From assembly GCF_003427025.1 (NCBI RefSeq), contig NZ_QVAI01000003.1, positions 496,001-560,000 on the forward strand: a stretch of 64,000 nucleotides of DNA. Reading direction: 5' to 3'. The notes under the pieces are model-generated. The model had not been told where the DNA came from. It did not search any database and saw nothing but the letters and a program-made list of their open reading frames with translations. The position numbers were made by a program, and so were the translations under genes. The DNA is from Jiangella endophytica. GTDB taxonomy: Bacteria > Actinomycetota > Actinomycetes > Jiangellales > Jiangellaceae. Positions 27,630-37,833 of the stretch are shown here, one piece after another (the stretch's first letter is position 1; every line of letters starts with the position of its first letter).

Positions 27630-28627
27630 CCGGAACACTCACCAGCAAGGCGGGCGAAGCGGCCCGCGGCCGGCTCGCCGGCCCGAAGGTGGTCGCCCTC
27701 GGCGGCGGGCACGGATTGGCGGCGTCGCTGTCGGCGCTGCGTCGCATGGCGGGGCGGCTGACCGCCGTCGTCACCGTCGCCGATGACGGCGGCTCCAGCG
27801 GACGGCTGCGCGAGGAGCTGGGCGTGCTGCCGCCCGGCGACCTGCGCATGGCGCTCGCCGCCCTGTGCGGCGACGACGACTGGGGCCGCACCTGGGCGCG
27901 GGTGCTGCAGCACCGGTTCCTCAGCGGGGGAGAGCTGCACAACCACGCGGCCGGCAACCTGCTCATCGTCGCGCTGTGGGAGCTGCTCGGCGGCCACGTC
28001 GAGGGCCTGGACTGGGTCGGCCGGCTGCTCGGAGCCCAGGGCCGCGTGCTGCCGATGGCGCTCGTCCCGCTGACGATCGAGGCGCTGGTCGGCCGCCCGG
28101 CCGCGGGGCCCGGCGCGCCGCGCGAGATCTTCACCGTCAGCGGGCAGCACGAGGTGGCCACCACCGACGGCGACATCGTCGCGGTCGGCCTGGTCCCCGA
28201 GAACCCGCCGGCCTGTCCCGAGGCGCTCGACGCGATCGCCGACGCCGACTGGGTGGTGCTCGGCCCCGGCTCCTGGTTCAGCAGTGTCGTCCCGCACCTG
28301 CTCGTCCCCGAGATCCGCGACGCGCTGGTCACGACGTCCGCGCGGCGCGCGGTGACGTTGAATCTGTCCGAGGAGGGCGGCGAGACCACCGGCTTCACCC
28401 CGGAGATGCACCTGGAGGTGCTCGGGGCGTACGCGCCGGACCTGCGCCTCGACCTCGTCATCGCCGAGCGGCGCTCCTGCGCCGACGAGAAACTGCTGCG
28501 GCGCATCGCGGGCGAGATGGGCGCCGAACTGGTCGTCGCCGACGTCGCCCGCAGCGACGGCAGCGCCCAGCACGACCCCGCCCGGCTGGGCCGCACCTAC
28601 GCCCAGGCGCTCGTCGTCGGCCCCTGA
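27626..28627 (+). CDS. yvcK: gluconeogenesis factor YvcK/CofD-like
   Basis: A 333-residue protein of the CofD/YvcK family. Conserved blocks are [18 protein letters not shown] (nucleotide binding, residues 16-33), [27 protein letters not shown] and [19 protein letters not shown]. Established work on Bacillus and Mycobacterium orthologues (YvcK, CuvA) links it to peptidoglycan precursor supply and UDP-sugar binding under gluconeogenic growth. It overlaps rapZ by four bases and is followed by a 359-base gap before whiA. The length is normal for the family. Confidence 0.96.
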   Translation: MTGTLTSKAGEAARGRLAGPKVVALGGGHGLAASLSALRRMAGRLTAVVTVADDGGSSGRLREELGVLPPGDLRMALAALCGDDDWGRTWARVLQHRFLSGGELHNHAAGNLLIVALWELLGGHVEGLDWVGRLLGAQGRVLPMALVPLTIEALVGRPAAGPGAPREIFTVSGQHEVATTDGDIVAVGLVPENPPACPEALDAIADADWVVLGPGSWFSSVVPHLLVPEIRDALVTTSARRAVTLNLSEEGGETTGFTPEMHLEVLGAYAPDLRLDLVIAERRSCADEKLLRRIAGEMGAELVVADVARSDGSAQHDPARLGRTYAQALVVGP

Positions 28628-28986
28628 CGCCGAAGCGCGCCCGTCGGTCGGGTTGGCTGGGTGCGACAGCCGGCCGTCCCCTGCTGGCCAAGAACGGGCA
28701 GCCATCAGGGGGACGGAGGAAGAGCGGGCACCTCGATGTTCGCGGCCGTCGCCGGGCCCCCGGTCTTCACGAGCATGACGGTGACCTCACCCGCCACGAG
28801 TACACCTCACCCGCCGCAGGACCACACCCGGCACCGATCCGGCCACCGTCTGGTTCCTACGCGAGTGAGGTGCTCCCCATCCGAGGAAGGGACCAGTCGC
28901 CCCACCTCCCCGGCGCAGGGGAACGGCCCCGTCCGGCATGCAGTGACCGTGACCGGACGGGCCCTCCGGTGTGGCAGGATCACGGC
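28628..28986 (+). other. yvcK-whiA intergenic region
   Basis: A 359-base stretch without a credible gene. ACCTCACCCGCC occurs twice 21 bases apart (28783-28794, 28804-28815), a spacing of two helical turns. GTGACCGTGACCG precedes whiA. CAGGAT at 28975-28980 could be the -10 of a near-leaderless whiA promoter. Nothing here is proven. Confidence 0.4.
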
Positions 28987-29967
28987 ATGGCGATGACAGC
29001 ATCCGTGAAGGACGAGCTGGCTCGCCTCGAGGTGACCAGGACGTGCTGCCGTAAGGCTGAGGTGTCGTCGCTGCTGCGCTTTGCCGGCGGCCTGCACATC
29101 GTCAGTGGGAAGATCGTCATCGAGGCCGAGTTGGATACGGGGGTCGCGGCCCGCAGGCTGCGACGTGACATAGCGGAGGTGTTCGGCCACGACAGCGACC
29201 TCGCGATGGTCGCGGCCGGTGGGCTGCGCAAGGGGAGTCGCTACGTCGTGCGCGTGGTGCGCGACGGCGAGCGGCTGGCGCGGCAGACGGGGCTGATCGA
29301 CGGCAGCGGGCGGCCGGTCCGCGGGCTGCCGCCGCAGGTGGTGAACGGCGCCGACCACGACGCCGAGGCGGCGTGGCGGGGCGCGTTCCTCGCGCACGGC
29401 TCGCTGACCGAGCCGGGACGGTCGTCGGCGCTGGAGGTCACCTGCCCGGGGCCCGAGGCGGCGCTCGCGCTGGTCGGCGCGGCCCGGCGGCTGGACATCT
29501 CGGCCAAGGCGCGCGACGTCCGGGGGACCGACCGCGTGGTGGTGCGCGACGGCGACGCCATCGGCGCGCTGCTGACCCGGCTGGGCGCGCACGACAGCGT
29601 GCTGGCGTGGGAGGAGCGGCGCATGCGCCGCGAGGTCCGGGCCACGGCGAACCGGCTGGCCAACTTCGACGACGCCAACCTGCGCCGGTCGGCGCGGGCC
29701 GCCGTCGCCGCGGGTGCGCGGGTCGAGCGGGCGCTGGAGATCCTGGGCGAGGACGTTCCCGACCACCTGCGTCAGGCCGGCGTCATGCGGCTGGAGAACA
29801 AGCAGGCCAGCCTCGAAGAGCTGGGCCAGCTGTCCGACCCGCCGATGACGAAGGACGCCGTGGCCGGCCGCATCCGCCGGCTGCTCGCCATGGCCGACCG
29901 CAAGGCCGCCGACGAAGGCATCCCCGACACCGAGGCCAGCCTCACACCGGACATGCTCGCCCCGTGA
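28987..29967 (+). CDS. whiA: sporulation transcription factor WhiA
   Basis: A 326-residue regulator. It has the WhiA N-terminal domain, a degenerate LAGLIDADG homing-endonuclease fold (residues 1-200; [42 protein letters not shown]), and a C-terminal helix-turn-helix (about 225-315; [36 protein letters not shown]). In Streptomyces it works with WhiB to switch aerial hyphae to septation; in non-sporulating relatives it affects chromosome segregation and division. ATG 28987 ([11 protein letters not shown]) fits the family; ATG 28993 is the alternative. Its position after rapZ-yvcK is the conserved Gram-positive arrangement. Confidence 0.97.
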   Translation: MAMTASVKDELARLEVTRTCCRKAEVSSLLRFAGGLHIVSGKIVIEAELDTGVAARRLRRDIAEVFGHDSDLAMVAAGGLRKGSRYVVRVVRDGERLARQTGLIDGSGRPVRGLPPQVVNGADHDAEAAWRGAFLAHGSLTEPGRSSALEVTCPGPEAALALVGAARRLDISAKARDVRGTDRVVVRDGDAIGALLTRLGAHDSVLAWEERRMRREVRATANRLANFDDANLRRSARAAVAAGARVERALEILGEDVPDHLRQAGVMRLENKQASLEELGQLSDPPMTKDAVAGRIRRLLAMADRKAADEGIPDTEASLTPDMLAP

Positions 29968-30048
29968 CCGGCTGTGTCTCTCGGGTCTCGGCCGTTGCGA
30001 GCGGCGTCCAGGTCGATGCCTCGCAAGGCCGAGGAAGGAGTCATAGCG

Positions 30049-30105
30049 GTGCCTATGGCGACTGACGAGAACGCCGCGAGGCGCCGCCTGGGCGTCGCGC
30101 GGTAG
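30049..30105 (+). CDS. possible 18-codon upstream peptide
   Basis: GTG 30049 encodes MPMATDENAARRRLGVAR and stops at 30105, three bases before the ATG of the PTH2-like gene. A strong ribosome-binding site, GAGGAAGGAG, ends nine bases before it, whereas the downstream gene has none of its own. It may be a leader peptide that couples translation of the hydrolase by stop-restart. Translation is not demonstrated. Confidence 0.4.
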   Translation: MPMATDENAARRRLGVAR

Positions 30106-30108
30106 TCC

Positions 30109-30810
30109 ATGGACCCGGGAGACACACCCGAGGCCGGCCCGCCGGCCGGGCCGGACGCGTGGGCGATGCAGATCGTCGTCCACCTGCCCAGGCCCGGTTC
30201 GGCGGAGGGCGACCCGCCCACCCGGCGGGCGTTGCTGGAGGCGGTCGCGTCGGCGGTCGCCCGGCTGGTCGACGCCGGGTACGCCGACGACGCCGACCCT
30301 GAGTGGGCGGCCGCGGTCCGTCAGTACGAGGACGGCTGGATCCGCAAGGTGGTCCGCCGCGCCCGCGGCATCCACTGGCAGCGGGTGCGGGAGCTTCCCG
30401 GCGTCGGGGTGACGCATGGCGGCGCCGGCGTGCGGGCGCTGCTGCCCGGCCCGGTCGGCGAGCTGCCCGACGAGGTGCGCAGGCTGCAGGTCGGCGGCAC
30501 CGAGGTGCGCGACGCCGAGGGCGAGCCGCTCGACGCCGAGCCCGCCGCGCTCGCCGTGGCCCTGAACCCCGCGGTGGCGATGACGGCGGGCAAGGCCGCC
30601 GCCCAGGCCGGGCACGCCGCCCAGCTCGCCTGGCACGCGATGCCGCCGAGCCGGCGGCGCGAGTGGACGGCGGCCGGCTGCCCGGTCCGGCTCGTCCCGG
30701 TGCCGCCGCGGGAGTGGGCGACGGCGCTGGACCGCGTCGCCGTCGTGGTCCGCGACGGCGGCCTGACCGAGGTCAGGCCCGGGACCACGACGGCGATCGC
30801 CTGGTGGTGA
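30109..30810 (+). CDS. PTH2-like aminoacyl/peptidyl-tRNA hydrolase
   Basis: A 233-residue protein. Its C-terminal half carries the PTH2 signature: ALNPAVAMTAGKAAAQAGHAAQLA (residues 151-173), corresponding to the M-x-x-G-K-x-A-A-Q-x-x-H-A motif with catalytic His and Lys. It ends with a VVVRDGGLTEV strand. The N-terminal half (residues 18-120, MQIVVHLPRPGS, then DGWIRKVVRRARGIHW) is typical of the longer actinobacterial version. PTH2 enzymes cleave the ester bond of peptidyl-tRNA that has dropped off ribosomes; whether this divergent version does so is inferred. ATG 30109 lacks a ribosome-binding site and follows a small upstream open frame. It ends three bases before the convergent flotillin stop. 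Confidence 0.75.
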   Translation: MDPGDTPEAGPPAGPDAWAMQIVVHLPRPGSAEGDPPTRRALLEAVASAVARLVDAGYADDADPEWAAAVRQYEDGWIRKVVRRARGIHWQRVRELPGVGVTHGGAGVRALLPGPVGELPDEVRRLQVGGTEVRDAEGEPLDAEPAALAVALNPAVAMTAGKAAAQAGHAAQLAWHAMPPSRRREWTAAGCPVRLVPVPPREWATALDRVAVVVRDGGLTEVRPGTTTAIAWW

Positions 30811-30813
30811 GCG

Positions 30814-32355
30814 TCAGGGCCGCGGCACCGGCACGCCGTCCGGCGCGGCGCCGTCGGACGAGCCGTTCGAGCCGCCGAGCCGGCCCACCGCGCCCGACGC
30901 GGCGCTCTTGATCAGCTCGTCGAGGTCGAGGCCGGTCGCGTTCTTCAGCATCTCCAGCGTCTGGACGACGTTGTCGGTGACCTGCCGGGGCAGCGAGCTC
31001 ACACCGTCGGTCGACACCACCGTCAGCTTGTCGATCGCGCCGATCGGCGCGGACACCTCGCGGGCGATGGTCGGCAGCACCTCCACCAGCATCTGGAGCA
31101 CCGCCGCCTCGTTGTAGTGCGCGAACGCCTCGGCGCGCTTGTCCATCGCCTCCGCCTCGGCGTGACCGCGGGCGAGGATGGCCGACGCCTCGGCGTCGCC
31201 CTCGGCGCGGACGGCCTCGGCCTCGGCGACGCGGCGGGCCTTCTCGGCCTCACCGCGCTTGGCGCCCTCGATCGCCTCCGCCTCGGCCAGCGCCGCGCGG
31301 CGGGCCTTCTCCGACTCACCGACCAGCCGGGCCTCCTCGGCGCGGCCCTCGGCGGCGGCGATGGCGGCCGCCTTGCGCGCCTCGGCCTCGGCGATGTCGG
31401 AGTTCCGCTTGCCCTCGGCCTCCTGCTCGACGCGGTACCGCTCGGCGTCGGCGGGCTTGCGCACCTGGGTGTCCAGCTGCCGCTCCGTGAGCGCGGCCTG
31501 GCGGACGGCGACCTTCTCCTGCTCGGCGAGGATCGCCTGGTCCTGGTCGGCCTGGGCGAGCGGGCCGGAGGCGGCCGCCCGCGCCGACGCGGCGTCGGTC
31601 TCGGCCTTGATCTCGGCCTGCCGCAGCGCCAGCCCGCGCTGGGCGACGGCGATCTCCTCCTCGGCCAGGATGCGCGCCTGCTCGGCAGCCTGCCGCGCGT
31701 TGGCCTCGGCGATGGCCGCCTCCTGCCCGATCCGGGCGGCCTCGGGGCGGCCCAGGTCGGACAGGTAGCTGCCGTCGTCGGTGATGTCCTGGATCTGGAA
31801 GGTGTCCAGCACCAGGCCCTGGCCTGTGAGGGAGTTCTCGGACTCGTCGGCGACGCGCTGGGCGAACGCGGCGCGGTCGCGGATGATCTGCTCGACGCTC
31901 AGCCCGCCGACGATCGACCGGAGCGCACCGGCCAGGACCTCCTGCGTGAACGTCTCGACCTCCTCCTGCTGCGTGAGGAAGCGCTGCGCGGCGGCGCGGA
32001 TCTGGTCCTCGTTGCCGCCGACCTTGACGATGGCGACGCCTTCGACGTTGAGCTTGACGCCCTGGCCGGACACGGCGCCGCGGATCTGCACCGACAGCCG
32101 GCGGCTGGAGAGGTCGAGGATGTGCAGCTTCTGGACGAACGGGATGACGAACGTGCCGCCGCCCATCACGACGCGCTGGCCGGACAGGTCGGTGGAGATG
32201 ATGCCGGTCTCGGGATTGCGGACGGCTTTGCCGCGGCGTCCGGTGACGATGTAGGCCTCGTTCGGCCCGGCCACCTTGTAGCGGCTGGTGATGAGCAGGA
32301 CGATCAGAACAAGAAGGACGATGAGTCCGATGACGGTGATGGTCGTTTCACTCAT
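30814..32355 (-). CDS. flotillin-like membrane scaffold protein
   Basis: A 513-residue protein of the SPFH/flotillin family. One N-terminal membrane helix (residues 5-23, ITVIGLIVLLVLIVLLI) is followed by the SPFH domain (about 30-190; EAYIVTGRRGKAV, LSVQIRGAVSGQGVKLNVEG, TFTQEVLAGALRSIVGGLSVEQI, GLVLDTFQIQDITDDGSYL). A long Ala/Glu-rich coiled coil covers about 200-410 with the flotillin EA repeats. The tail is hydrophobic and ends Pro-Arg-Pro. Flotillins organise membrane microdomains. GGAGA stands seven bases before ATG 32355. It is the second gene after NfeD, the conserved bacterial pair. Confidence 0.93.
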   Translation of the reverse strand: MSETTITVIGLIVLLVLIVLLITSRYKVAGPNEAYIVTGRRGKAVRNPETGIISTDLSGQRVVMGGGTFVIPFVQKLHILDLSSRRLSVQIRGAVSGQGVKLNVEGVAIVKVGGNEDQIRAAAQRFLTQQEEVETFTQEVLAGALRSIVGGLSVEQIIRDRAAFAQRVADESENSLTGQGLVLDTFQIQDITDDGSYLSDLGRPEAARIGQEAAIAEANARQAAEQARILAEEEIAVAQRGLALRQAEIKAETDAASARAAASGPLAQADQDQAILAEQEKVAVRQAALTERQLDTQVRKPADAERYRVEQEAEGKRNSDIAEAEARKAAAIAAAEGRAEEARLVGESEKARRAALAEAEAIEGAKRGEAEKARRVAEAEAVRAEGDAEASAILARGHAEAEAMDKRAEAFAHYNEAAVLQMLVEVLPTIAREVSAPIGAIDKLTVVSTDGVSSLPRQVTDNVVQTLEMLKNATGLDLDELIKSAASGAVGRLGGSNGSSDGAAPDGVPVPRP

Positions 32356-32383
32356 ATGTGGATCTCCCCGTTGGCGGAGCCCG

Positions 32384-32869
32384 CTACAGGCGGGCGACGG
32401 ACACAGCGGTGGGTGACAGGACGCCGACGACGGTGACCGGGGCGCCGCTCTCGATCGCCTCGACGGCGCGCGCGTTCAGCCGGGTGAGATGCCCGCCGAC
32501 GCTGATACTGACCACCCCGAACCCCGCCTCCGGGATGGTCGAGACCACGACGCCGTCGTAGCCGATGATGTCGGTGGTGCGCGGAGTCTGGTCGGTGGCG
32601 CCGTCCTTGAGCAGCCTGGTCAGCCAGGCGGTGAGCGCCGCGACGAGCGCGCCGGCGGCCACGCCGAGCCCGAGCGTCGCGGCCGTGCCGAGGTCGGCGG
32701 ACTGCGCCAGTGAGGCGCAGAAGCCGAACGCGGACACGAATGCGGCCGCGGCGGCGCTGGAGAACCAGTCGCCGCCGATGTGGAGGACCCCGTCCAGGAA
32801 CTCGCCGGCCAGTAGTGACACCAGCAGGAAAGCGAGCCCGGCGAAGCCCAGGACGAGATAGATGGTCAC
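32384..32869 (-). CDS. NfeD-like membrane protein
   Basis: A 161-residue membrane protein. There are two to three hydrophobic segments in residues 3-20, 38-58 and 65-83. A small beta-barrel (OB-like) C-terminal domain, residues 98-161 (DIIGYDGVVVSTIPEAGFGVVSI, GAPVTVVGVLSPTAVSVARL), is the soluble NfeD part. Short NfeD proteins are regularly encoded next to flotillins and are thought to work in the same membrane domain, which matches this pair (28 bases apart). The start is GTG 32869; a ribosome-binding site is weak. Confidence 0.82.
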   Translation of the reverse strand: MTIYLVLGFAGLAFLLVSLLAGEFLDGVLHIGGDWFSSAAAAAFVSAFGFCASLAQSADLGTAATLGLGVAAGALVAALTAWLTRLLKDGATDQTPRTTDIIGYDGVVVSTIPEAGFGVVSISVGGHLTRLNARAVEAIESGAPVTVVGVLSPTAVSVARL

Positions 32870-33044
32870 CCGTTGATCCCCCTGCCGGCCGCGTGGACGG
32901 GCCGATGGTAGCGGGTGCCGCTCCGAGGGCCGAGGAGGGTACTAGCATGCGGATGACGGGCCACTCAACGTTTCCGGTAGTGATGCCCTAATGTTTCGTC
33001 TGGGTCACCACGACGGGGTGGACGACCGTCCTTGATCACCCTGA

Positions 33045-34070
<1,026 letters not shown>

Positions 34071-34075
34071 GCGTG

Positions 34076-35281
34076 ATGAGGGGAATCGACGAGCTGGGGG
34101 ACCTGCGCGGTCAGCGGGTCCTCCTGCGCTCCGACCTCAACGTGCCGTTGGAAGGCGAGGCCGGCGAGTCCGTGATCACGGACGACGGCCGGGTGCGGGC
34201 GTCGGTGCCGACCATCCAGCAGCTGACCGCGGCGGGTGCCCGGGTCGTCGTCATGGCGCACCTGGGCCGCCCGAAGGGCGCACCCGACGCGAAGTACTCG
34301 CTGGCGCCGGTGGCGAAGCGGCTGTCCGAGCTGCTCGGCGCCGAGGTCGCGTTCGCCACCGACACCGTCGGTGAGAACGCGCAGAAGACGGTCGCCGCGC
34401 TGGCCGACGGCGACGTCGCACTGCTCGAGAACCTGCGTTTCGACGCGCGCGAGACCAGCAAGGACGACGCCGAGCGCGGCGCGTTCGCGGCCGAGCTGGC
34501 CGAGCTGGGCGACGTGTTCGTGTCCGACGGCTTCGGCGTCGTGCACCGCAAGCAGGCCAGTGTCTACGACCTCGCCAAGGCGCTGCCGCACGCGGCCGGG
34601 CTGCTGGTCCAGGCCGAGGTGCGGGCGTTCGCGAAGGTCCTCGACGACCCCGAGCGTCCGTACGTCGTCGTGCTGGGCGGCTCGAAGGTCTCGGACAAGC
34701 TGGGCGTCATCGACAACCTGCTCGAGAAGGTCGACCGCCTGCTCATCGGCGGCGGCATGGCGTTCACGTTCCTCAAGGCCCAGGGCTACGAGGTCGGCGG
34801 CTCGCTGCTCGAGGAGGAGCAGCTCGACACCGTCCGCGAGTACCTGTCGCGCGCGGCTGACCGCGGCGTCGAGCTGGTGCTGCCGGTCGACGTCGTCGTC
34901 GCGGCCGACATCAGCGCCGACGCCGCCACGTCCGTGGTGCAGGCGGCGGCCATCCCGGCCGACCAGAAGGGCCTCGACATCGGCCCGGCCACCATCGAGC
35001 TGTTCCGCGGCAAGCTGGTCGACGCGAAGACGGTGGTCTGGAACGGCCCGATGGGCGTGTTCGAGCTGGCCCCGTTCGCCGAGGGCACGCGAGAGGTCGC
35101 GGTCGCCATATCTTCGCTGGTCGGCGGCACCAGCGTCGTCGGCGGTGGCGACTCCGCGGCCGCGGTCCGACAGCTGGGCCTCGACGAGGGCGCGTTCACG
35201 CACATCTCGACCGGCGGCGGGGCCTCGCTGGAACTGCTCGAGGGCAAGGAGCTTCCCGGCCTCACCGTGTTGGAGGACTGA
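34076..35281 (+). CDS. pgk: phosphoglycerate kinase
   Basis: A 401-residue ATP-forming glycolytic enzyme. Recognisable blocks are [95 protein letters not shown] and [14 protein letters not shown] 34076 and the directly preceding GTG 34073 are both possible starts; ATG fits the family length. It is transcribed with gap, and the tpiA GTG follows one base after its stop. The family normally has DAFG..HR; here the sequence reads DGFGVVHR, a conservative difference. Confidence 0.98.
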   Translation: MRGIDELGDLRGQRVLLRSDLNVPLEGEAGESVITDDGRVRASVPTIQQLTAAGARVVVMAHLGRPKGAPDAKYSLAPVAKRLSELLGAEVAFATDTVGENAQKTVAALADGDVALLENLRFDARETSKDDAERGAFAAELAELGDVFVSDGFGVVHRKQASVYDLAKALPHAAGLLVQAEVRAFAKVLDDPERPYVVVLGGSKVSDKLGVIDNLLEKVDRLLIGGGMAFTFLKAQGYEVGGSLLEEEQLDTVREYLSRAADRGVELVLPVDVVVAADISADAATSVVQAAAIPADQKGLDIGPATIELFRGKLVDAKTVVWNGPMGVFELAPFAEGTREVAVAISSLVGGTSVVGGGDSAAAVRQLGLDEGAFTHISTGGGASLELLEGKELPGLTVLED

Positions 35282-35282
35282 C

Positions 35283-36068
35283 GTGGCACAGACCACCCGC
35301 CGGCCGTTCATGGCCGGCAACTGGAAGATGAACCTCAACCACCTCGAGGCCATCGCGCTGGTGCAGAAGCTCGCCTTCTCACTCAACGACGATGACCTCG
35401 AGAAGGTCGAGGTGGCGGTGCTGCCGCCGTTCACCGACATCCGATCGGTGCAGACGCTGATCGACGCCGACCGCTACAACATCGCGTACGGCGCGCAGGA
35501 CCTCTCCCAGCACGCCTCCGGCGCCTACACGGGCGAGATCTCCGGGGCCATGCTGGCGAAGCTGGGCTGCACGTACGTCGTCGTCGGCCACTCCGAGCGG
35601 CGCGAGTACCACGGCGAGACCGACGAGCTGGTCGGCGCCAAGATCAAGGCGGCGTACCAGCACGAGCTCACGCCGATCCTGTGCGTCGGCGAGCCGCTGG
35701 AGGTCCGGCAGGAGAACCGGCACGTCGAGCACACGCTGGCGCAGCTCGACGGCGCGCTCGACGGTCTGCCCGCCGAGCAGGCCGCCAAGATCGTCGTCGC
35801 GTACGAGCCGGTCTGGGCCATCGGCACCGGCGAGGTCGCGACGCCCGACGACGCCCAGGAGCTGGCCGCGGCCATCCGCGAGCGGCTGGCCAAGCTGTAC
35901 GGCGCCGAGGTCGCCGCGGGCATCCGCATCCTCTACGGCGGCTCGGTGAAGGCGGCGAACGTCAAGCCGATCATGGAGCAGCCCGACGTCGACGGCGCCC
36001 TGGTGGGCGGTGCGAGCATCAACGCCGACGAGTTCGCGCTGATCGCCCGGTACCACCGCAACCCCTGA
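35283..36068 (+). CDS. tpiA: triosephosphate isomerase
   Basis: A 261-residue TIM-barrel enzyme interconverting dihydroxyacetone phosphate and glyceraldehyde 3-phosphate. The catalytic residues are visible: Lys15 in AGNWKMN, His103 in VVGHSERR and Glu175 in [11 protein letters not shown]. The phosphate loop residues are in [10 protein letters not shown]. The start is GTG 35283, one base after the pgk stop, so translation is probably coupled. A hairpin terminator follows at 36084. Confidence 0.98.
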   Translation: MAQTTRRPFMAGNWKMNLNHLEAIALVQKLAFSLNDDDLEKVEVAVLPPFTDIRSVQTLIDADRYNIAYGAQDLSQHASGAYTGEISGAMLAKLGCTYVVVGHSERREYHGETDELVGAKIKAAYQHELTPILCVGEPLEVRQENRHVEHTLAQLDGALDGLPAEQAAKIVVAYEPVWAIGTGEVATPDDAQELAAAIRERLAKLYGAEVAAGIRILYGGSVKAANVKPIMEQPDVDGALVGGASINADEFALIARYHRNP

Positions 36069-36083
36069 GCACCAGCACATTCG

Positions 36084-36127
36084 TGTCCCCGTCGTCCGGC
36101 CCGTCTCATCGGCCGGGGGCGGGGACA
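36084..36127 (+). terminator. hairpin terminator after gap-pgk-tpiA
   Basis: TGTCCCC (36084-36090) pairs with GGGGACA (36121-36127), and the inner CCGGCC pairs with GGCCGG. It lies 15 bases after the tpiA stop and ends the glycolytic operon. Confidence 0.7.
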
Positions 36128-36243
36128 TGATCATTCCCAGCGAGCGGGTACCATTCGGCACGACGGGCTCGAACGCGTAGTCTTGGACCGTGCGACCGGC
36201 GCTCTGCCGGCCGGCCGATCCGGAAGGACGAAGGCACACCACC

Positions 36244-36474
36244 GTGGAACTGGCATTCTCGATCCTGCTGGTCATCACCAGCGCGTTGCTGATCCTGCTG
36301 GTGCTCATGCACAAGGGCAAGGGTGGCGGCCTGTCCGACATGTTCGGCGGTGGCGTGTCCACCTCGCTGGGCGGCTCCTCGGTCGCCGAGCGCAACCTCG
36401 ACCGGCTCACGATCGCCCTGGGTCTCGTCTGGGGCGCCGCCATCGTCGCGCTCGGCCTGCTGAACGCCAGCTAG
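36244..36474 (+). CDS. secG: preprotein translocase subunit SecG
   Basis: A 76-residue membrane protein with two transmembrane helices (residues 4-21 and 56-73) joined by the conserved cytoplasmic loop HKGKGGGLSDMFGGG. It assists SecYE and SecA in protein export, which the exported subtilases of this window would need. The start is GTG 36244. It follows tpiA, as in Streptomyces, but is separated by the terminator. Confidence 0.96.
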   Translation: MELAFSILLVITSALLILLVLMHKGKGGGLSDMFGGGVSTSLGGSSVAERNLDRLTIALGLVWGAAIVALGLLNAS

Positions 36475-36495
36475 AACCGTCAGAGAGGACGCACC

Positions 36496-36837
36496 GTGGT
36501 CGGAGGCAACGCGATCCGTGGCAGTCGGGTGGGCGCCGGGCCCATGGGCGAGGCAGAACGCGGCGATTCCGCACCACGCCGCAGGGTCACGTACTACTGC
36601 GAGCACGGGCATGAGAGTTCGCCCAGCTTCGCCGCCGAGGCTGTCATCCCGGAGTCCTGGGACTGCATCCGCTGCGGGCTTCCGGCCAGCCAGGACCCCG
36701 ATCACCCGCCGGCGGCGCCGCGCACCGAGCCGTACAAGACGCACCTCGCGTACGTGAAGGAGCGGCGCAGCGACGAGGACGGCGCGGCCATCCTCGAAGA
36801 GGCGCTTCAGGCGCTGCGCAAGCGCCGCTCGCTCTAG
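36496..36837 (+). CDS. rbpA: RNA polymerase-binding protein RbpA
   Basis: A 113-residue actinobacterial transcription factor. It binds the principal sigma factor and RNA polymerase and stabilises the open complex. The zinc site is visible: Cys35 and His39 (YYCEHGHE) with Cys57 and Cys60 (WDCIRCG). The basic linker (RRRVTYY) and the C-terminal sigma-interaction domain (KTHLAYVKERRSDEDGAAILEEAL) are complete. GTG 36496 gives the N-terminal GGNAIRGSRVG tail of the family. Its stop overlaps that of the convergent WYL regulator by four bases. Confidence 0.97.
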   Translation: MVGGNAIRGSRVGAGPMGEAERGDSAPRRRVTYYCEHGHESSPSFAAEAVIPESWDCIRCGLPASQDPDHPPAAPRTEPYKTHLAYVKERRSDEDGAAILEEALQALRKRRSL

Positions 36838-37781
36838 CCGTTCTGGTCCAGGAACTGCTGGGCGGCGTGGCGCATGGCCTCACGTAGCTCCACGGGCTCC
36901 AGCACCACCACGTCGCCGGCCAGCCCGAGCAGGTGGATCCGGGTCTCGTGGGCCGATTCGAAGGTCATCGCGACCTCCGACCAGCCGTCCTCGTCAGGCG
37001 CCGACTCGGTGTCGACGACGGCGTTGCGGGCCCAGCGCAGCCGCACGGCGGCGTAGCCGCGGACCCGTAGCCGGACCGGGTAGCGGCGCAGCTCGGCGAA
37101 GTAGCGGTCGCTGCCGCGCCGCCAGTGCTCGGTGAGATCGAAGTCGTCCGGCCGGTCGAACCGCTCGTCGGTGGCGTCGGCGTGGACGATGCGGTCGGCC
37201 CGGTAGGTGCGGAACTCCCCGGTCGCCTTGCGGGCGACGAGGTACCACGACCGCTTCTTCGCGACCAGCCCCAGCGGCTCGACGTCGACGGCGTCCGGCG
37301 CGCTGCCGTAGGTGAGGCGGACGCGGGTGTCGTCCCAGACCGCCTGCTGCAGCACCGGCAGCCACGGTGACGGCTCGCGGGTGTCCATCCAGTCGGCGTG
37401 GTCGACGAGCACGCGTTCCCGGGCGAGATCGGCCTGCCGCCGCGCGTGCGAGGGCACCGTCGCGAGCAGCTTGGCTTCGGCCGTCCCCGCGGCGGCGTCC
37501 AGCCCGAGATCGGCGAGGACGTGCGCCGTCGACGCGACGAACAGCGCGGCGGTCTCGGCGGGGGAGAGGCCGGTCAGCCGGGTCCGGTAGTCGGCGGCGA
37601 GCGACCAGCCGCCGGACCGGCCGCGGTCGGCGTAGACGGGGAAGCCGGCCCCGCTGAGGGAGTCGAGGTCGCGCTGCACCGTCCGGGCCGACACTTCCAG
37701 CCGCCGAGCCAGCTCGCCCGCCGTCAGCCGGCCGTGCGTCTGCAGTAGCAGGACGATCTGGACGAGGCGTTCGGCGCGCAT
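36834..37781 (-). CDS. WYL-domain transcriptional regulator (YafY type)
   Basis: A 315-residue regulator. The N-terminal winged helix (residues 1-60; RLVQIVLLLQTHGRLTAGELA, RTVQRDLDSLSGAGFPVY) is followed by a WYL domain (about 135-215; LGLVAKKRSWYLVARKATGEFRTYRADRI, with the W-Y-L variant). The C-terminal WCX extension runs to the end. WYL proteins sense nucleic-acid or small ligands; the PafBC activators of the damage response belong here, but this protein is a single-chain YafY-type and not a PafB/PafC pair. It is divergent from a DinB-family gene, the usual partnership, and an inverted repeat lies between them. It is presumed to repress that gene. Confidence 0.88.
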   Translation of the reverse strand: MRAERLVQIVLLLQTHGRLTAGELARRLEVSARTVQRDLDSLSGAGFPVYADRGRSGGWSLAADYRTRLTGLSPAETAALFVASTAHVLADLGLDAAAGTAEAKLLATVPSHARRQADLARERVLVDHADWMDTREPSPWLPVLQQAVWDDTRVRLTYGSAPDAVDVEPLGLVAKKRSWYLVARKATGEFRTYRADRIVHADATDERFDRPDDFDLTEHWRRGSDRYFAELRRYPVRLRVRGYAAVRLRWARNAVVDTESAPDEDGWSEVAMTFESAHETRIHLLGLAGDVVVLEPVELREAMRHAAQQFLDQNG

Positions 37782-37795
37782 GTCTTCCTTTATAT

Positions 37796-37808
37796 GACAG
37801 ACGGTGTC
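37796..37808. promoter_or_regulatory. GACA-N5-TGTC dyad between WYL regulator and DinB gene
   Basis: GACA (37796-37799) and TGTC (37805-37808), five bases apart, lie in the 52-base divergent intergenic region beside the AT-rich TTTATATGACA. It is a plausible operator of the WYL regulator, because it is the only dyad there. Confidence 0.45.
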
Positions 37809-37833
37809 CTATTTGGGTCCTACCGTGGTCTGC

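Noticed and set aside
28661-28996. 111-codon open frame between yvcK and whiA
   Set aside because: No domain, no ribosome-binding site, and it overlaps the whiA start in another frame; it is probably noise.
36834-37781. PafB or PafC (partner of the uvrA promoter)
   Set aside because: It is a WYL protein, but it stands alone beside a DinB gene rather than as the pafB-pafC tandem next to proteasome genes.
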